Shown here: in pieces, positions 48,604 to 57,523 of the stretch
How positions within the stretch are numbered: position 1 is the first letter of the stretch
How the letters are laid out: every line of letters starts with the position of its first letter
Assembly (NCBI GenBank): GCA_029268615.1
Contig: JAQWNM010000010.1
Span: 248,001-312,000 of the forward strand
Length of the DNA: 64,000 nt
Direction of reading: 5' to 3'
DNA from: SAR86 cluster bacterium
GTDB lineage: Bacteria > Pseudomonadota > Gammaproteobacteria > Magnimaribacterales > Magnimaribacteraceae
Made by a program: the position numbers and the translations under genes
Notes under the pieces: model-generated
Database searches by the model: none
What the model was told of the DNA's origin: nothing
The model's input: only the letters and a program-made list of their open reading frames with translations

Positions 48604-49860
48604 ATGAATAAAAAAAATGCTATATATGCTCAATCAGGCGGAGTAACTTCGGTTATAAATGCTACCGCTACTGGAGTTATTCAAGCTGTCTCTAAGTCAA
48701 AAAAGATAAATAGAATATTCGCTGCTAAGAATGGAATTCTAGGCGTTCTTAGAGAAGAAATTTATGATGTAAGTAAAGAAAACGTAAAAGAAATAGAAAA
48801 ACTTCTCTTCACACCTGGTGGAGCATTTGGTTCTTGTCGATATAAACTGAAAAATTTTAAGGAACAAAAAAAAGAATATTTGAGATTAATTGAAGTTTTT
48901 AAAGCTCATAACATAGGATATTTTTTTTACAATGGAGGTGGAGATTCTCAAGATACTGCAAATAAAATATCAGAAATAACTGCCAAGCTTGACTGGCCTG
49001 TGCAATGTATAGGTATCCCTAAAACTGTTGATAATGATTTGCCTTTTACAGATAATTCACCAGGATTTGGATCTGTTGCTAAATATGTAGCCACTTCTAC
49101 CCTCGAAGCTAGCTTAGATATAGCCAGTATGGCTGAAACTTCAACCAAAGTATTTATATTAGAAGTAATGGGAAGACATGCTGGTTGGATAGCTGCTTCA
49201 GCTGGTTTGGCTGCCGATAAAAAAAATGATCCTCCACACGTCATAATCTTTCCTGAGGTGCCTTTTAATAAAACGCTCTTTTTAAAAAAAGTTAAAAAAA
49301 CTGTTCTTCAAGAAGGTTACTGTGTAATAGTTGCCTCGGAAGGTGCACAGTATAAAAATGGTAAGTTCTTAGCAGAAGCAGAAAAACAAGATGCCTTTGG
49401 GCATAAACAACTAGGAGGTGTTGCTCCATTCTTAGCTAATTTAATTGATACTAATTTAGGATATAAATTTCACTGGTCTGTGTCAGACTACCTTCAACGT
49501 TCAGCTAGACATATTGCTTCTAAAGTTGATCTAGATCAGGCTTATGAAGTTGGAAAATCAGCCGTTAAATATGCTGAAAAAGGAGAATCTGCAGTCATGC
49601 CTATAATTGTTAGAGGCAAAGGAAAAAAATATACTTGGAGGATTTCAAAAGCTCCTCTCAATAAGATAGCTAATATTGAAAAAAAGATGCCTAAGAAATA
49701 TATAAGTAGTAAAGGTTTTGGCATAACAAAAGCCTGTAAAGATTATTTATTACCCCTTATTCAAGGGGAAGCCTATCCTCCTTATGTTAAAGGTATTCCT
49801 GACAGAGCTAAGCTAAAAAAAATATTAATCACGAAAAAACTTAAGAAGTTTAGAATATAA
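48604..49860 (+). CDS. 6-phosphofructokinase, probably pyrophosphate-dependent
   Basis: 418 residues of the PFK family. The phosphate loop is AQSGGVTSVINA. The donor site reads NGGGDSQDTA, and the catalytic block is PKTVDND, with a lysine where ATP-PFKs have glycine. These features mark the PPi-dependent class, which works reversibly on fructose 6-phosphate and fructose 1,6-bisphosphate. The substrate segment is MGRHAGW. Donor preference is inferred from motifs only. Confidence 0.85.
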   Translation: MNKKNAIYAQSGGVTSVINATATGVIQAVSKSKKINRIFAAKNGILGVLREEIYDVSKENVKEIEKLLFTPGGAFGSCRYKLKNFKEQKKEYLRLIEVFKAHNIGYFFYNGGGDSQDTANKISEITAKLDWPVQCIGIPKTVDNDLPFTDNSPGFGSVAKYVATSTLEASLDIASMAETSTKVFILEVMGRHAGWIAASAGLAADKKNDPPHVIIFPEVPFNKTLFLKKVKKTVLQEGYCVIVASEGAQYKNGKFLAEAEKQDAFGHKQLGGVAPFLANLIDTNLGYKFHWSVSDYLQRSARHIASKVDLDQAYEVGKSAVKYAEKGESAVMPIIVRGKGKKYTWRISKAPLNKIANIEKKMPKKYISSKGFGITKACKDYLLPLIQGEAYPPYVKGIPDRAKLKKILITKKLKKFRI

Positions 49861-49863
49861 AAA

Positions 49864-51063
49864 TCAAGGACTAATGGGGCCTTCAAAAATTATCTCGACG
49901 TTTTTAAGTCTCTCAATAAGAATATTGCCAAGACCGGTAGATGCCGTTAAAACTCCTCCATAGCCTTCTCCACCTGGCAATCTATCAAGATCTTTTGTCA
50001 ATGAAATCGCACTCTCGCAAACAAATTTTGAAGTTACCCTATATCCTGGATCGCCATTCCCAAACATTCTATAAATCTTTTTTTCTCCATCTTCTGCTTC
50101 AACTAATAACAAACACTCAAAAAAACCATTCTGCATAACTTCTTCACTTGGTCCTTCACCAGGTTTAGGTAACAAAGGTCTTATTAACTTTCTTAAAGGT
50201 GTAAATAAGATAATACCTCCCAAAATGGTTGTGATAGAAACTATCATAGCGCTTAAAAAAGACTTATAGGAAGCCTTTTCTGTGTATATAAAATCTTCTC
50301 CATAAGGCATTTGTCTTTGTGCAAATAATGCAGCGCTTCTTCTAACTACTCGGGTGTTAGCTATTGCCATAATAAAAGGTCCTGACCAAGATTTTATATC
50401 TTTGTCTTTAGAAACCCCTACTCTGTCAGAAGTTGATGAGATTTGTATATCACTTGTTGATTTTGCAGGATTTAATAAAAATAGGTCCTGCATCTCCTTG
50501 CCTAATTTAAGATCTCCCATACTAAACATTGTTTCTGTCGTACCTCCAGAAACTCCACCTTGGCCAGTATGAAAAGAAACTACCTTTTTAATAGGCTTGT
50601 TCATCTCCTTAATTGCAAAATACGTTCCTAAATCTGAAGGTAAAGAATCATATCCACAACTTGGAACTATTCTTATCCCCTCAGCTGCTGCTTGCTCATG
50701 ATGCTTGTCTATAAGTCCTTTGACCCAAAAATTTTCACCTGTGATATCCGTATAATGAGTTTTATTATTCACACAAGACGCAACTAATTTTGAGCTATAT
50801 CTATGAAAAGGACCTGCAGTTGACAGAATAACTTTAGTCCTTTTTGTAATTTTATCTAATGCAACTTCATCATCAGAATCAGCTAAGAGTATTTCTAGAT
50901 TTGAACCAAACTCTTTATTGATATTCTCTAACTTCTCGAAATTCCTACCTGCTATAGCCCATTTAAAGTCTTTTTCATTATAATTTTCTAAAAAATACTT
51001 CACACATAATTTTCCTGTAAATCCTGTAGCTCCATAAATAACTATGTCTAATTCTTTATTCAT
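49864..51063 (-). CDS. Saccharopine dehydrogenase-like NADP-binding protein (trans-acting enoyl reductase type)
   Basis: 399 residues. The N-terminal Rossmann motif is IYGATGFTGKL (about 8-18), followed by AIAGRN and a SYGCGYDSLPSD-like segment (CGYDSLPSDL). A hydrophobic stretch near 268-288 (IVSITTILGGIILF) suggests membrane contact. This matches the lipid-linked saccharopine-dehydrogenase-like family that includes mycobacterial trans-acting enoyl reductase. The substrate is unknown. It overlaps the hotdog thioesterase gene by 4 bases, suggesting a fatty-acyl-related job. Confidence 0.85.
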   Translation of the reverse strand: MNKELDIVIYGATGFTGKLCVKYFLENYNEKDFKWAIAGRNFEKLENINKEFGSNLEILLADSDDEVALDKITKRTKVILSTAGPFHRYSSKLVASCVNNKTHYTDITGENFWVKGLIDKHHEQAAAEGIRIVPSCGYDSLPSDLGTYFAIKEMNKPIKKVVSFHTGQGGVSGGTTETMFSMGDLKLGKEMQDLFLLNPAKSTSDIQISSTSDRVGVSKDKDIKSWSGPFIMAIANTRVVRRSAALFAQRQMPYGEDFIYTEKASYKSFLSAMIVSITTILGGIILFTPLRKLIRPLLPKPGEGPSEEVMQNGFFECLLLVEAEDGEKKIYRMFGNGDPGYRVTSKFVCESAISLTKDLDRLPGGEGYGGVLTASTGLGNILIERLKNVEIIFEGPISP

Positions 51064-51473
51064 TTTTTATCCATTTTTTTAATTACACCACCAAAATTCA
51101 TTATAATTTTTGTTCCTACCTTAATCTTACCTTCAGAAAAACCTAATGATGTGCCTAATTTTGTTCTGATAGCTTTGACTTCCAGTAGCTCACCAACCTT
51201 TGCCGGCGCTATAAATTCAGAATGAAAACTAATAGTAGCCACAGGATTCCTTGGTCCTTCCATAATAGTAGTTGCCAGAGTATAGTCTGCTATCGCCATT
51301 AACATGCCTCCATGAGCAGAACCTGCTTGATTACAATTCTCTGGCTTCACATAAAAAGCAAAAACTAGCTGACCATCCTCTTCCCTCTTATAATAACCCG
51401 GCCCTAAAGTTTCTATATGTGGTTGAGCGATCTCTAACTTCTTATAACCTTTTGGAACTATTTCATTACTCAT
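51060..51473 (-). CDS. Hotdog-fold PaaI-type thioesterase
   Basis: 137 residues with the PaaI/4HBT pattern NQAGSAHGGMLMAIADYTL, in which the acidic residue in the helix after HGG is catalytic, and a TISFHSEFIAPAKVGE strand. It should hydrolyse an acyl-CoA thioester. Its end overlaps the start of the saccharopine-dehydrogenase-like gene (ATGA), so the two likely act together on a lipid intermediate (inference). Confidence 0.88.
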   Translation of the reverse strand: MSNEIVPKGYKKLEIAQPHIETLGPGYYKREEDGQLVFAFYVKPENCNQAGSAHGGMLMAIADYTLATTIMEGPRNPVATISFHSEFIAPAKVGELLEVKAIRTKLGTSLGFSEGKIKVGTKIIMNFGGVIKKMDKK

Positions 51474-51487
51474 GTCTTAAAATTATA

Positions 51488-51991
51488 TTAATCTTTAATT
51501 AACTCTTTTCCTCTTAAACTAAGAATAATTTCTTCCATCTTATCTATCAACTCTAATTTTTCTTCTTCATTAAGAAAATCTCCTATTGGAACTCTTTCAC
51601 CCTTTGAGGCGATCACTAAATGCAATGGATACCAAGGATGAATAGTTTTCTCTATTTCTACTTGGGTCCATAAACGAATATATTCTATTACTTCTCTAGA
51701 GTTATAACTGCCCCTTTCTACAACTAACTTTTCAGGAGTTAAAGTCAGAATTTCATTTTTTTTAGATTTATTCGCCACTAGATATACACAAATTACTACC
51801 AACAAAACTTCTAATCCAGCAAAAGGTAAAATAAGAGTAGCTCCTGCAAAAGCAAAAAGGGTAGCTATAAGAAAACAGGTAACAAAGATTACCAAGAGAA
51901 AAATTAGATTATTTTTCCAAGTCATAGAGCGATTAGGTTGCAAAAGAATCCTATAAATATTTTTTTTTGCGTCTATTTTTAGATTAATCAT
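51488..51991 (-). CDS. DUF2244 membrane protein
   Basis: 167 residues. Two central hydrophobic segments (about 26-50 and 52-72) are followed by a cytosolic domain with LTPEKLVVERGSY and the WTQVEIEK segment, typical of DUF2244 proteins of alpha- and gammaproteobacteria. Function unknown. In the same direction as the thioesterase pair and divergent from argD. Confidence 0.82.
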   Translation of the reverse strand: MINLKIDAKKNIYRILLQPNRSMTWKNNLIFLLVIFVTCFLIATLFAFAGATLILPFAGLEVLLVVICVYLVANKSKKNEILTLTPEKLVVERGSYNSREVIEYIRLWTQVEIEKTIHPWYPLHLVIASKGERVPIGDFLNEEEKLELIDKMEEIILSLRGKELIKD

Positions 51992-52071
51992 AAATAATTG
52001 TTACATAGAATCAATAAAGAATATTAAACTTATACATATTAAATATGGTATATAAATTTAAAAACTGAGTT

Positions 52072-53256
52072 ATGTCAGAATATAAACACGGCATGTTCCC
52101 AAATTACACTCCTGCAGATTTTATTCCTTTAAGAGGATTGGGATCAAGGGTGTGGGATAAAAATGGTAAAGAATACATAGATCTTGGAGGAGGAATTGCT
52201 GTCAATTCCCTTGGTCATGCTCATCCTGAATTAGTTAATGCTATAAATGAACAGTCCTCTTTAATATGGCATACAAGTAATTACCTAGTTAATAATCCAA
52301 CTATTGACCTTGCCAATACTTTAGTTGAATTAACTTTTGCAGACAGTCTATTTTTTTCTAATTCTGGATCAGAGGCCAATGAAGTGGCAATTAAATTAGC
52401 AAGAAAGTATCACCATTCAAATGGTGAGAATAGAAATAAAATTATCTCCTTTTCAAATTCTTTTCATGGAAGAAGTCTTTTAAATATAGCCTTGGGCAGT
52501 TCAGAAAAACATAGAGAAGGTTTTGGCCCTATACCAGAAGGAGTCATACACTTGGAATTTAATAATTTGGAAGAAATAAAGAATGCAATTGATAAAGAAA
52601 CTGCGGCAGTAATTATAGAGCCCATTCAAGGAGAAGCTGGAATAAGAATTGCAAATCAAGAATTCTTAAACACCTTAAAAGAACTTTGTAGCCAAAATGG
52701 AGCTCTTTTAATTTTTGATGAAGTCCAAAGTGGCATAGGAAGAACAGGATATCTATTCGCTTATCTTAAATATGGAATAGAACCTGATATCCTTACATCT
52801 GCTAAAGGCTTAGGAGGAGGTTTTCCAATAGGCGCTACTTTAACAAAAAAACATATTGCAAATTGTCTTCAGCCAGGATCACATGGCAGCACTTTTGGGG
52901 GCAACCCTATTGCGTGTGCAGTAGCTCTTAGAGTTGTTAATATAGTGAAACAACCCTACCTCTTAGATAGCGTATTAGAAAAAGAAGAAATATTGCTTCA
53001 GGGATTAAAAAAAATATCTGATAAATACAAATGTTTTAATGAAATAAGGTCAGCAGGCCTTTGGATAGGTTGCGATCTAACTAAAATTAATTCTGCTAAT
53101 GACGCTTTAGACTCTTGTTATCAGGAAGGTGTCATAGCTGTCACTGCCGGTAATTCCACTCTAAGATTAGCTCCCGCACTAAATATCCCGCCTTCAGATA
53201 TAGATGAAGGTTTGAATAGGCTTGACAAAGCACTTTCTAAAATTAGTCAATACTAG
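52072..53256 (+). CDS. argD: Acetylornithine aminotransferase
   Basis: 394 residues of a class III PLP aminotransferase. The cofactor block is FSNSGSEANEVAIKLAR, the aspartate is in LIFDEVQSGIGRTG, and the Schiff-base lysine is in SAKGLGGGFPIGA. It makes N-acetylornithine in arginine synthesis and may also serve in lysine synthesis. The 3' end overlaps the convergent hydrolase gene by 14 bases. Confidence 0.93.
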   Translation: MSEYKHGMFPNYTPADFIPLRGLGSRVWDKNGKEYIDLGGGIAVNSLGHAHPELVNAINEQSSLIWHTSNYLVNNPTIDLANTLVELTFADSLFFSNSGSEANEVAIKLARKYHHSNGENRNKIISFSNSFHGRSLLNIALGSSEKHREGFGPIPEGVIHLEFNNLEEIKNAIDKETAAVIIEPIQGEAGIRIANQEFLNTLKELCSQNGALLIFDEVQSGIGRTGYLFAYLKYGIEPDILTSAKGLGGGFPIGATLTKKHIANCLQPGSHGSTFGGNPIACAVALRVVNIVKQPYLLDSVLEKEEILLQGLKKISDKYKCFNEIRSAGLWIGCDLTKINSANDALDSCYQEGVIAVTAGNSTLRLAPALNIPPSDIDEGLNRLDKALSKISQY

Positions 53257-54298
53257 TTACATCAATCTCATCACTGTCAACAGGGAGAACTATCATTGTC
53301 CCGTCTTTGGAAAGCGTCCAATCATCTCGAATATCATCAACTCCTCTAAGAAAGATTCTTTCCATCATTTCATTTCTAGGTGCAGGAGTTAGATGATAAA
53401 AAACTAGATGTTTTGCATTAGCTTTGCTGGCTATCTCAGCAGCCTCCAATGGGGTTGTGTGATAAGTCATAATATCTTCCATTATTTTTGCTCTCATTGT
53501 TGCTCCTTGCTTTATAGCAAAAGACTGAATCATCCCTACTAAATAATTAGACTGTGCTTCATGCAAAAGAACATCAACATCTTTTGAATATTTAACGACG
53601 TTCTCACTATAAGAAGTATCTCCGCTTACCACCAAAGATCGGCCCTTATAATCAAAACGATATCCTAGAGCTGGCTTAACCGGATCATGGAGTACTTTAA
53701 AGGCAGTAATCTTCAAACCTTCTTTATTAACAATAACTGGGTTATTCAAATCTATAGTTTTAGGGTCAAAGCCAACAATATCTAAAGGGGCTATTTCCTC
53801 TCCATGATGGGAATTTCTATAAAAATAATCAGGTCCATAAGCTGACTCAAACCCTTGAGTAACAAGCTCTACGCCTTCTGGTCCATAAACTGTCAACTTA
53901 TCAGTTCTTTTCTGAGCTATCCATGTCGCTAAGTGGATATCTGCTAAATCAGAGATATGGTCAGAATGTAAATGAGTAAAAAGGACTGATTCTATTTTAT
54001 TAAAAGGTACATTCCATTTCCTTAGGTTAACAGCACTGCCATTTCCTGTATCTACAAGGTAGATACTTTCTCCGGCCCTAACCATAATGCAAGCCTCAGC
54101 CCTTCCTTCACTTGGTATCGGAGATCGAGATCCACAAACAACTGCTGTGAGTGCATCCTCTTCCGGTAAACTACTAGTTTGCACAGAGTTACTAACCGCC
54201 GTTATAACGACCCTATCTTCTACTGCTGGAATTCTTGAAATAATAAAACCAACAATGATAACTAGGCCTAAAGTAATAAGTATTTTTTTCATAAACAT
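53243..54298 (-). CDS. Membrane-anchored metallo-beta-lactamase-fold hydrolase
   Basis: 351 residues with an N-terminal hydrophobic anchor (5-20) and an MBL domain with the zinc motif T-H109-L-H111-S-D113-H114. Further metal ligands lie in the VSGDTSYS and YHLTP segments. The pattern (CGSRSPIPSEGRAEAC near residue 55, LVDTGNG) resembles RNase Z-like and alkyl/arylsulfatase-type MBL proteins from marine bacteria. The substrate is unknown. It sits between argD and a TetR regulator in the same direction as the regulator, so it may share the TetR gene's control. Confidence 0.88.
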   Translation of the reverse strand: MFMKKILITLGLVIIVGFIISRIPAVEDRVVITAVSNSVQTSSLPEEDALTAVVCGSRSPIPSEGRAEACIMVRAGESIYLVDTGNGSAVNLRKWNVPFNKIESVLFTHLHSDHISDLADIHLATWIAQKRTDKLTVYGPEGVELVTQGFESAYGPDYFYRNSHHGEEIAPLDIVGFDPKTIDLNNPVIVNKEGLKITAFKVLHDPVKPALGYRFDYKGRSLVVSGDTSYSENVVKYSKDVDVLLHEAQSNYLVGMIQSFAIKQGATMRAKIMEDIMTYHTTPLEAAEIASKANAKHLVFYHLTPAPRNEMMERIFLRGVDDIRDDWTLSKDGTMIVLPVDSDEIDVTSID

Positions 54299-54316
54299 AT
54301 TGTCTTATCTTAAATA

Positions 54317-54916
54317 TTATGGCGTCTTTACATCTAATAATTTTTTCACTTGAAATCTTATAACTTCGATAGCCTTTTTTTTACTCATGCCCTGCAACTC
54401 CCTTAGTCTTTCCCAAGATTCAAACGAAAGAAGTAATTCAATTAATTGTTGAGATTCTTCATCTTGTTTTAATAATTCTTGTAGATAATATTGTAGATGT
54501 TTTTTTAAATCTATTTGAGATTGCTTATAATTTGTCTCTAGTACTTTATAACGCCACATCATAGCTTTAGTAGCCTTGATCATAAAGTTCATATCCTCAT
54601 ACACCTTTGAGTGCATTTTAATTAAAAGAGAAAGTCGCTTGTCTAGTTCTAAACCCTCATCAAAATCTAAAAAGTACCTTCTGTGTTTAACAACTTCTTT
54701 TTGATGAATTGTCTCAAATAAACTTTCCATATCTTTAAATCGTCTAAACACAGTTCGAATTGCTACCTGAGCACGATCTGCCACTTGTTGAGCAGTAGGT
54801 ATAAGGATCCCTTCTTGGATTAAAGACAACATTGCATCACCGATTACTTGATGCGACTGCTGACTTCTTAGTAACCGACCATCTGTATTTTCTTCTTGAT
54901 TATCTTGGAATGTCAT
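54317..54916 (-). CDS. TetR family transcription regulator
   Basis: About 199 residues from the ATG at 54916; a GTG three codons upstream is also open. The N-terminal helix-turn-helix is at about 41-62 (TAQQVADRAQVAIRTVFRRF). The C-terminal ligand domain is all helical. A perfect palindrome lies just upstream in the divergent gap and is the likely operator. It probably represses the seven-gene block to its right, and itself, until a ligand binds; the ligand is not known. Confidence 0.88.
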   Translation of the reverse strand: MTFQDNQEENTDGRLLRSQQSHQVIGDAMLSLIQEGILIPTAQQVADRAQVAIRTVFRRFKDMESLFETIHQKEVVKHRRYFLDFDEGLELDKRLSLLIKMHSKVYEDMNFMIKATKAMMWRYKVLETNYKQSQIDLKKHLQYYLQELLKQDEESQQLIELLLSFESWERLRELQGMSKKKAIEVIRFQVKKLLDVKTP

Positions 54917-54932
54917 AAGTAACACTTTGTCA

Positions 54933-54955
54933 TATTGACATAATATATGTCAATA
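54933..54955. promoter_or_regulatory. Palindromic operator between the TetR gene and the catabolic block
   Basis: TATTGACATA and TATGTCAATA form perfect 10-base arms around a 3-base centre. The site lies between the TetR start (54916) and the GST-like start (54971). TTGACA within each arm can serve as a -35 element in both directions, so a bound repressor would block both genes. This is the expected place and form for a TetR-family operator. Confidence 0.7.
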
Positions 54956-54970
54956 GTTTAGTATAAAATT

Positions 54971-56008
54971 ATGACTCTTCCAAGACCTTTAAAACTAATA
55001 GGTGCTCCTCCATCTCCCTACACCCGAAAAATGGTAGCTCTATTACGTTACCGTCATATTCCTCATACTATTATTTGGGGCGATCCCAATAATATATTGG
55101 ATCAAATGAATATAGAAAAGCCTTCACCAGGCTTATTGCCTACTTTCTTGCTTCCAGACGAAGCTGGCAATATAAATGCAGTTACAGACTCCACACCCAT
55201 CATAAGACGACTAGAAAATGAAGTGGCAGGAAGAAGTGTTATACCTAATGATCCTGCAGTAAAATTTATTAACTTCTTGCTAGAAGATTTTGGTGATGAG
55301 TGGGTTACTAAATACATGTTTCATTATCGATGGCATCTCAAAGAAGATGCCGAAAATGCAGCTAAACTTCTACCACTTAACAATAACGTCACTTTAACTG
55401 AAGAAATTTGGAAAAAATTTAAAGATTATATTGGACCAAGACAAATTAATCGATTATGGGTCGTGGGCTCTAATGAAACTACTGCGCCAATTATTGAATC
55501 TAGTTATAAACGCTTTCTAAGTATAATGGAAAAGCACTTTGCATCATTTCCCTTCCTATTAGGATATAGGCCTAGTTCTTCAGATTTTGCGATTTATGGG
55601 CAATTAACTCAATTAATAGGTTTTGATCCAACTTCAAGAAAAATAGCACATGAAATTTCTCCAAGAACTATTGCTTGGGTAAATACCATGGAAGACCAAA
55701 GTGGACTAGATCCAAAAGAAAATGATTGGCTTGAAATAGGGTCTCTACCTGATAGTCTTCAAGCATTACTTTCAGAAATAGGACGAGTTTATGTGCCAGC
55801 CTTATTGGAAAATGCAAAAGCTTTAAAAAATAAAAATAAAACGTGGGAAGCAAAAATCGACAATTGCCTATGGCATCAACAAACTTTTAATTACCAAGGT
55901 AAATGCCTGAGATGGATTATTGAGGAGTACCAATCTCTTAATCCAAGTGATCAAGAAAAAATCTCTAGTATCTTTGAAGGTACTGATTGCGAATTACTCC
56001 TGCAATAA
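54971..56008 (+). CDS. Glutathione S-transferase-like protein
   Basis: 345 residues, longer than the usual GST. The N-terminal thioredoxin-like domain carries the SPYTRKM active-site segment (residues about 15-21) and TDSTPIIRRLE for glutathione binding. A long helical C-terminal domain includes FPFLLGYRPSSSDFAIYGQL, typical of the GST C-terminal half. It could conjugate, dehalogenate or isomerise a hydrophobic compound. It is the first gene of the block behind the palindrome, about 16 bases before the haloalkane dehalogenase. Confidence 0.85.
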   Translation: MTLPRPLKLIGAPPSPYTRKMVALLRYRHIPHTIIWGDPNNILDQMNIEKPSPGLLPTFLLPDEAGNINAVTDSTPIIRRLENEVAGRSVIPNDPAVKFINFLLEDFGDEWVTKYMFHYRWHLKEDAENAAKLLPLNNNVTLTEEIWKKFKDYIGPRQINRLWVVGSNETTAPIIESSYKRFLSIMEKHFASFPFLLGYRPSSSDFAIYGQLTQLIGFDPTSRKIAHEISPRTIAWVNTMEDQSGLDPKENDWLEIGSLPDSLQALLSEIGRVYVPALLENAKALKNKNKTWEAKIDNCLWHQQTFNYQGKCLRWIIEEYQSLNPSDQEKISSIFEGTDCELLLQ

Positions 56009-56024
56009 TTATAAACATCTAAAA

Positions 56025-57092
56025 ATGAAAATACTTAGAACCCCTGATGACAGATTTAAGAATCTTGTAGATTACCCGTTTGAACCTCACTATACCAACA
56101 TAAAAACCAAAGATGGATCTGATTTAAGGATTCATCATATTGATGAAGGGCCTAAAGATGGCCCTATCCTTTTAGCCATGCATGGCCAGCCAGTATGGAG
56201 TTACTTGTATTCAAAAATGATTCCTTTTTTAACACAAGCTGGAATAAGAGTTATTGCGCCTGATCTTCCCGGATATGGAAAATCTGACAAGCCAGCTTCT
56301 AGGGATGATTATAGCTATCAAAACCAAGTGGATTGGATGGTTGATTGGCTTGTTGCTAATAATTTCCAAGACTTAACTTTCTTTGGCCAAGATTGGGGCG
56401 GCCTAATAGGTCTCCGAATGGTAGCTAGAGAACCTGAAAGATTTACAAAAGTTTCAATGGGCAATACTGGGCTGCCTTATAACCCAGAAGCACCAGAAGA
56501 AGTTATTGAAGAAATAAGGGCCTTCAGAGAAAGTAACTTAAAATTGACTCCTTTTTCTATGGCAAAACAAGTCAGAGAAATGGACAGCGGGAAGACACAT
56601 CCTGGATTGAAATTCATGTATTGGCAAAAATTCTGTTGGGATACAGTAGACTTGCCAACTGGTTTTATGATGTCACAGCAAATGGGTAAAAATTCAATTA
56701 TTTCGACCATTTTAAATTATATTTTCGTTATGCTGAGCATTAGCGGTTCATCGCCTTTTAAATCTGATTTAGCTAAAGCTTACGATGCCCCATTCCCTGA
56801 CCCAAGTTACAAAATGGGTCCGAGAGCTATGCCTAGCCATGTGCCTATTATTCCTGATCAATCCTTAGAAGAGCAAAAAAAGGCGAGAGATTTTTTTGGT
56901 ACATGGCAAAAACCTTTCTTGAGTGTGTTTGCAGGAGACGATCCTGTTACAAACGGTATAGAACAGGATGTTTTAGAAATGTGCCCTAACGCTAAAAGTG
57001 CACCTCATATTGGAGGAGGACATTTTTACCAATGGACTCGACCTAAAGAATTATCTGAAATTCTCATAAATTTTATAAATCAAGTTAATTAG
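56025..57092 (+). CDS. Haloalkane dehalogenase (HLD-I type alpha/beta hydrolase)
   Basis: 355 residues from the ATG at 56025; the frame is open further upstream but overlaps the GST gene, so this start is preferred. It follows the Xanthobacter DhlA plan closely. The oxyanion segment is HGQP (53-56; DhlA has HGEP), the nucleophile D123 is next to halide-binding W124 (GQDWGG), and the acid is D306 (AGDDP). The His is H333 (GGGHFYQ), with the family segment AYDAPFPDPSY in between. About 45 residues longer than DhlA, mainly in the cap, which includes a hydrophobic stretch (225-241). It would hydrolyse a C-halogen bond, but related family members can act on other substrates. Confidence 0.85.
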   Translation: MKILRTPDDRFKNLVDYPFEPHYTNIKTKDGSDLRIHHIDEGPKDGPILLAMHGQPVWSYLYSKMIPFLTQAGIRVIAPDLPGYGKSDKPASRDDYSYQNQVDWMVDWLVANNFQDLTFFGQDWGGLIGLRMVAREPERFTKVSMGNTGLPYNPEAPEEVIEEIRAFRESNLKLTPFSMAKQVREMDSGKTHPGLKFMYWQKFCWDTVDLPTGFMMSQQMGKNSIISTILNYIFVMLSISGSSPFKSDLAKAYDAPFPDPSYKMGPRAMPSHVPIIPDQSLEEQKKARDFFGTWQKPFLSVFAGDDPVTNGIEQDVLEMCPNAKSAPHIGGGHFYQWTRPKELSEILINFINQVN

Positions 57093-57103
57093 GAAATAAC
57101 ATT

Positions 57104-57523
57104 ATGATAGTAAAAAACGCAGTGATGCCTAATGAAAAACAAATGAAGGATTTTCTTGAAGAAGGTCATGATGAGCCTATTTTTATGATCAATCTTTTAA
57201 AATTTAAAGAAAAAGCTTCATATCCAGATAAAAGGGAGACTAATCTTACTGGTGCGGAAGCCTACGCAATTTATGGAAGAGAAGTGGTTGAGCATCTACA
57301 AAAAGTAGGAGGTAAAGGCATTTATGGAGGAAGAGTAACAAGACTTATGTTAGGAGAAGTTGAAGATCTATGGGATTCAGTGGCAATAGCTATGTACCCT
57401 AGCAGAAAAGCTATGTTGGAAATGATTTCCAATCCTGACTACATAAAAAGTGCTCAACATAGAATTGCGGGACTCGAAGGTCAACTGAATATTGAAACAA
57501 ATAGTGAAGATATTTATGCTTAA
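57104..57523 (+). CDS. DUF1330 family protein
   Basis: 139 residues of the ferredoxin-like alpha+beta barrel family DUF1330. The family pattern is PIFMINLLKFK, then YAIYGREVVEHLQKVGGKGIYGG, and later AMYPSRKAMLEMISNPDY. Relatives are small proteins found next to catabolic or monooxygenase genes; the reaction is not known. An AGGAAA ribosome site precedes the ATG, 11 bases after the dehalogenase. The following gene overlaps its end by 8 bases. Confidence 0.88.
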   Translation: MIVKNAVMPNEKQMKDFLEEGHDEPIFMINLLKFKEKASYPDKRETNLTGAEAYAIYGREVVEHLQKVGGKGIYGGRVTRLMLGEVEDLWDSVAIAMYPSRKAMLEMISNPDYIKSAQHRIAGLEGQLNIETNSEDIYA

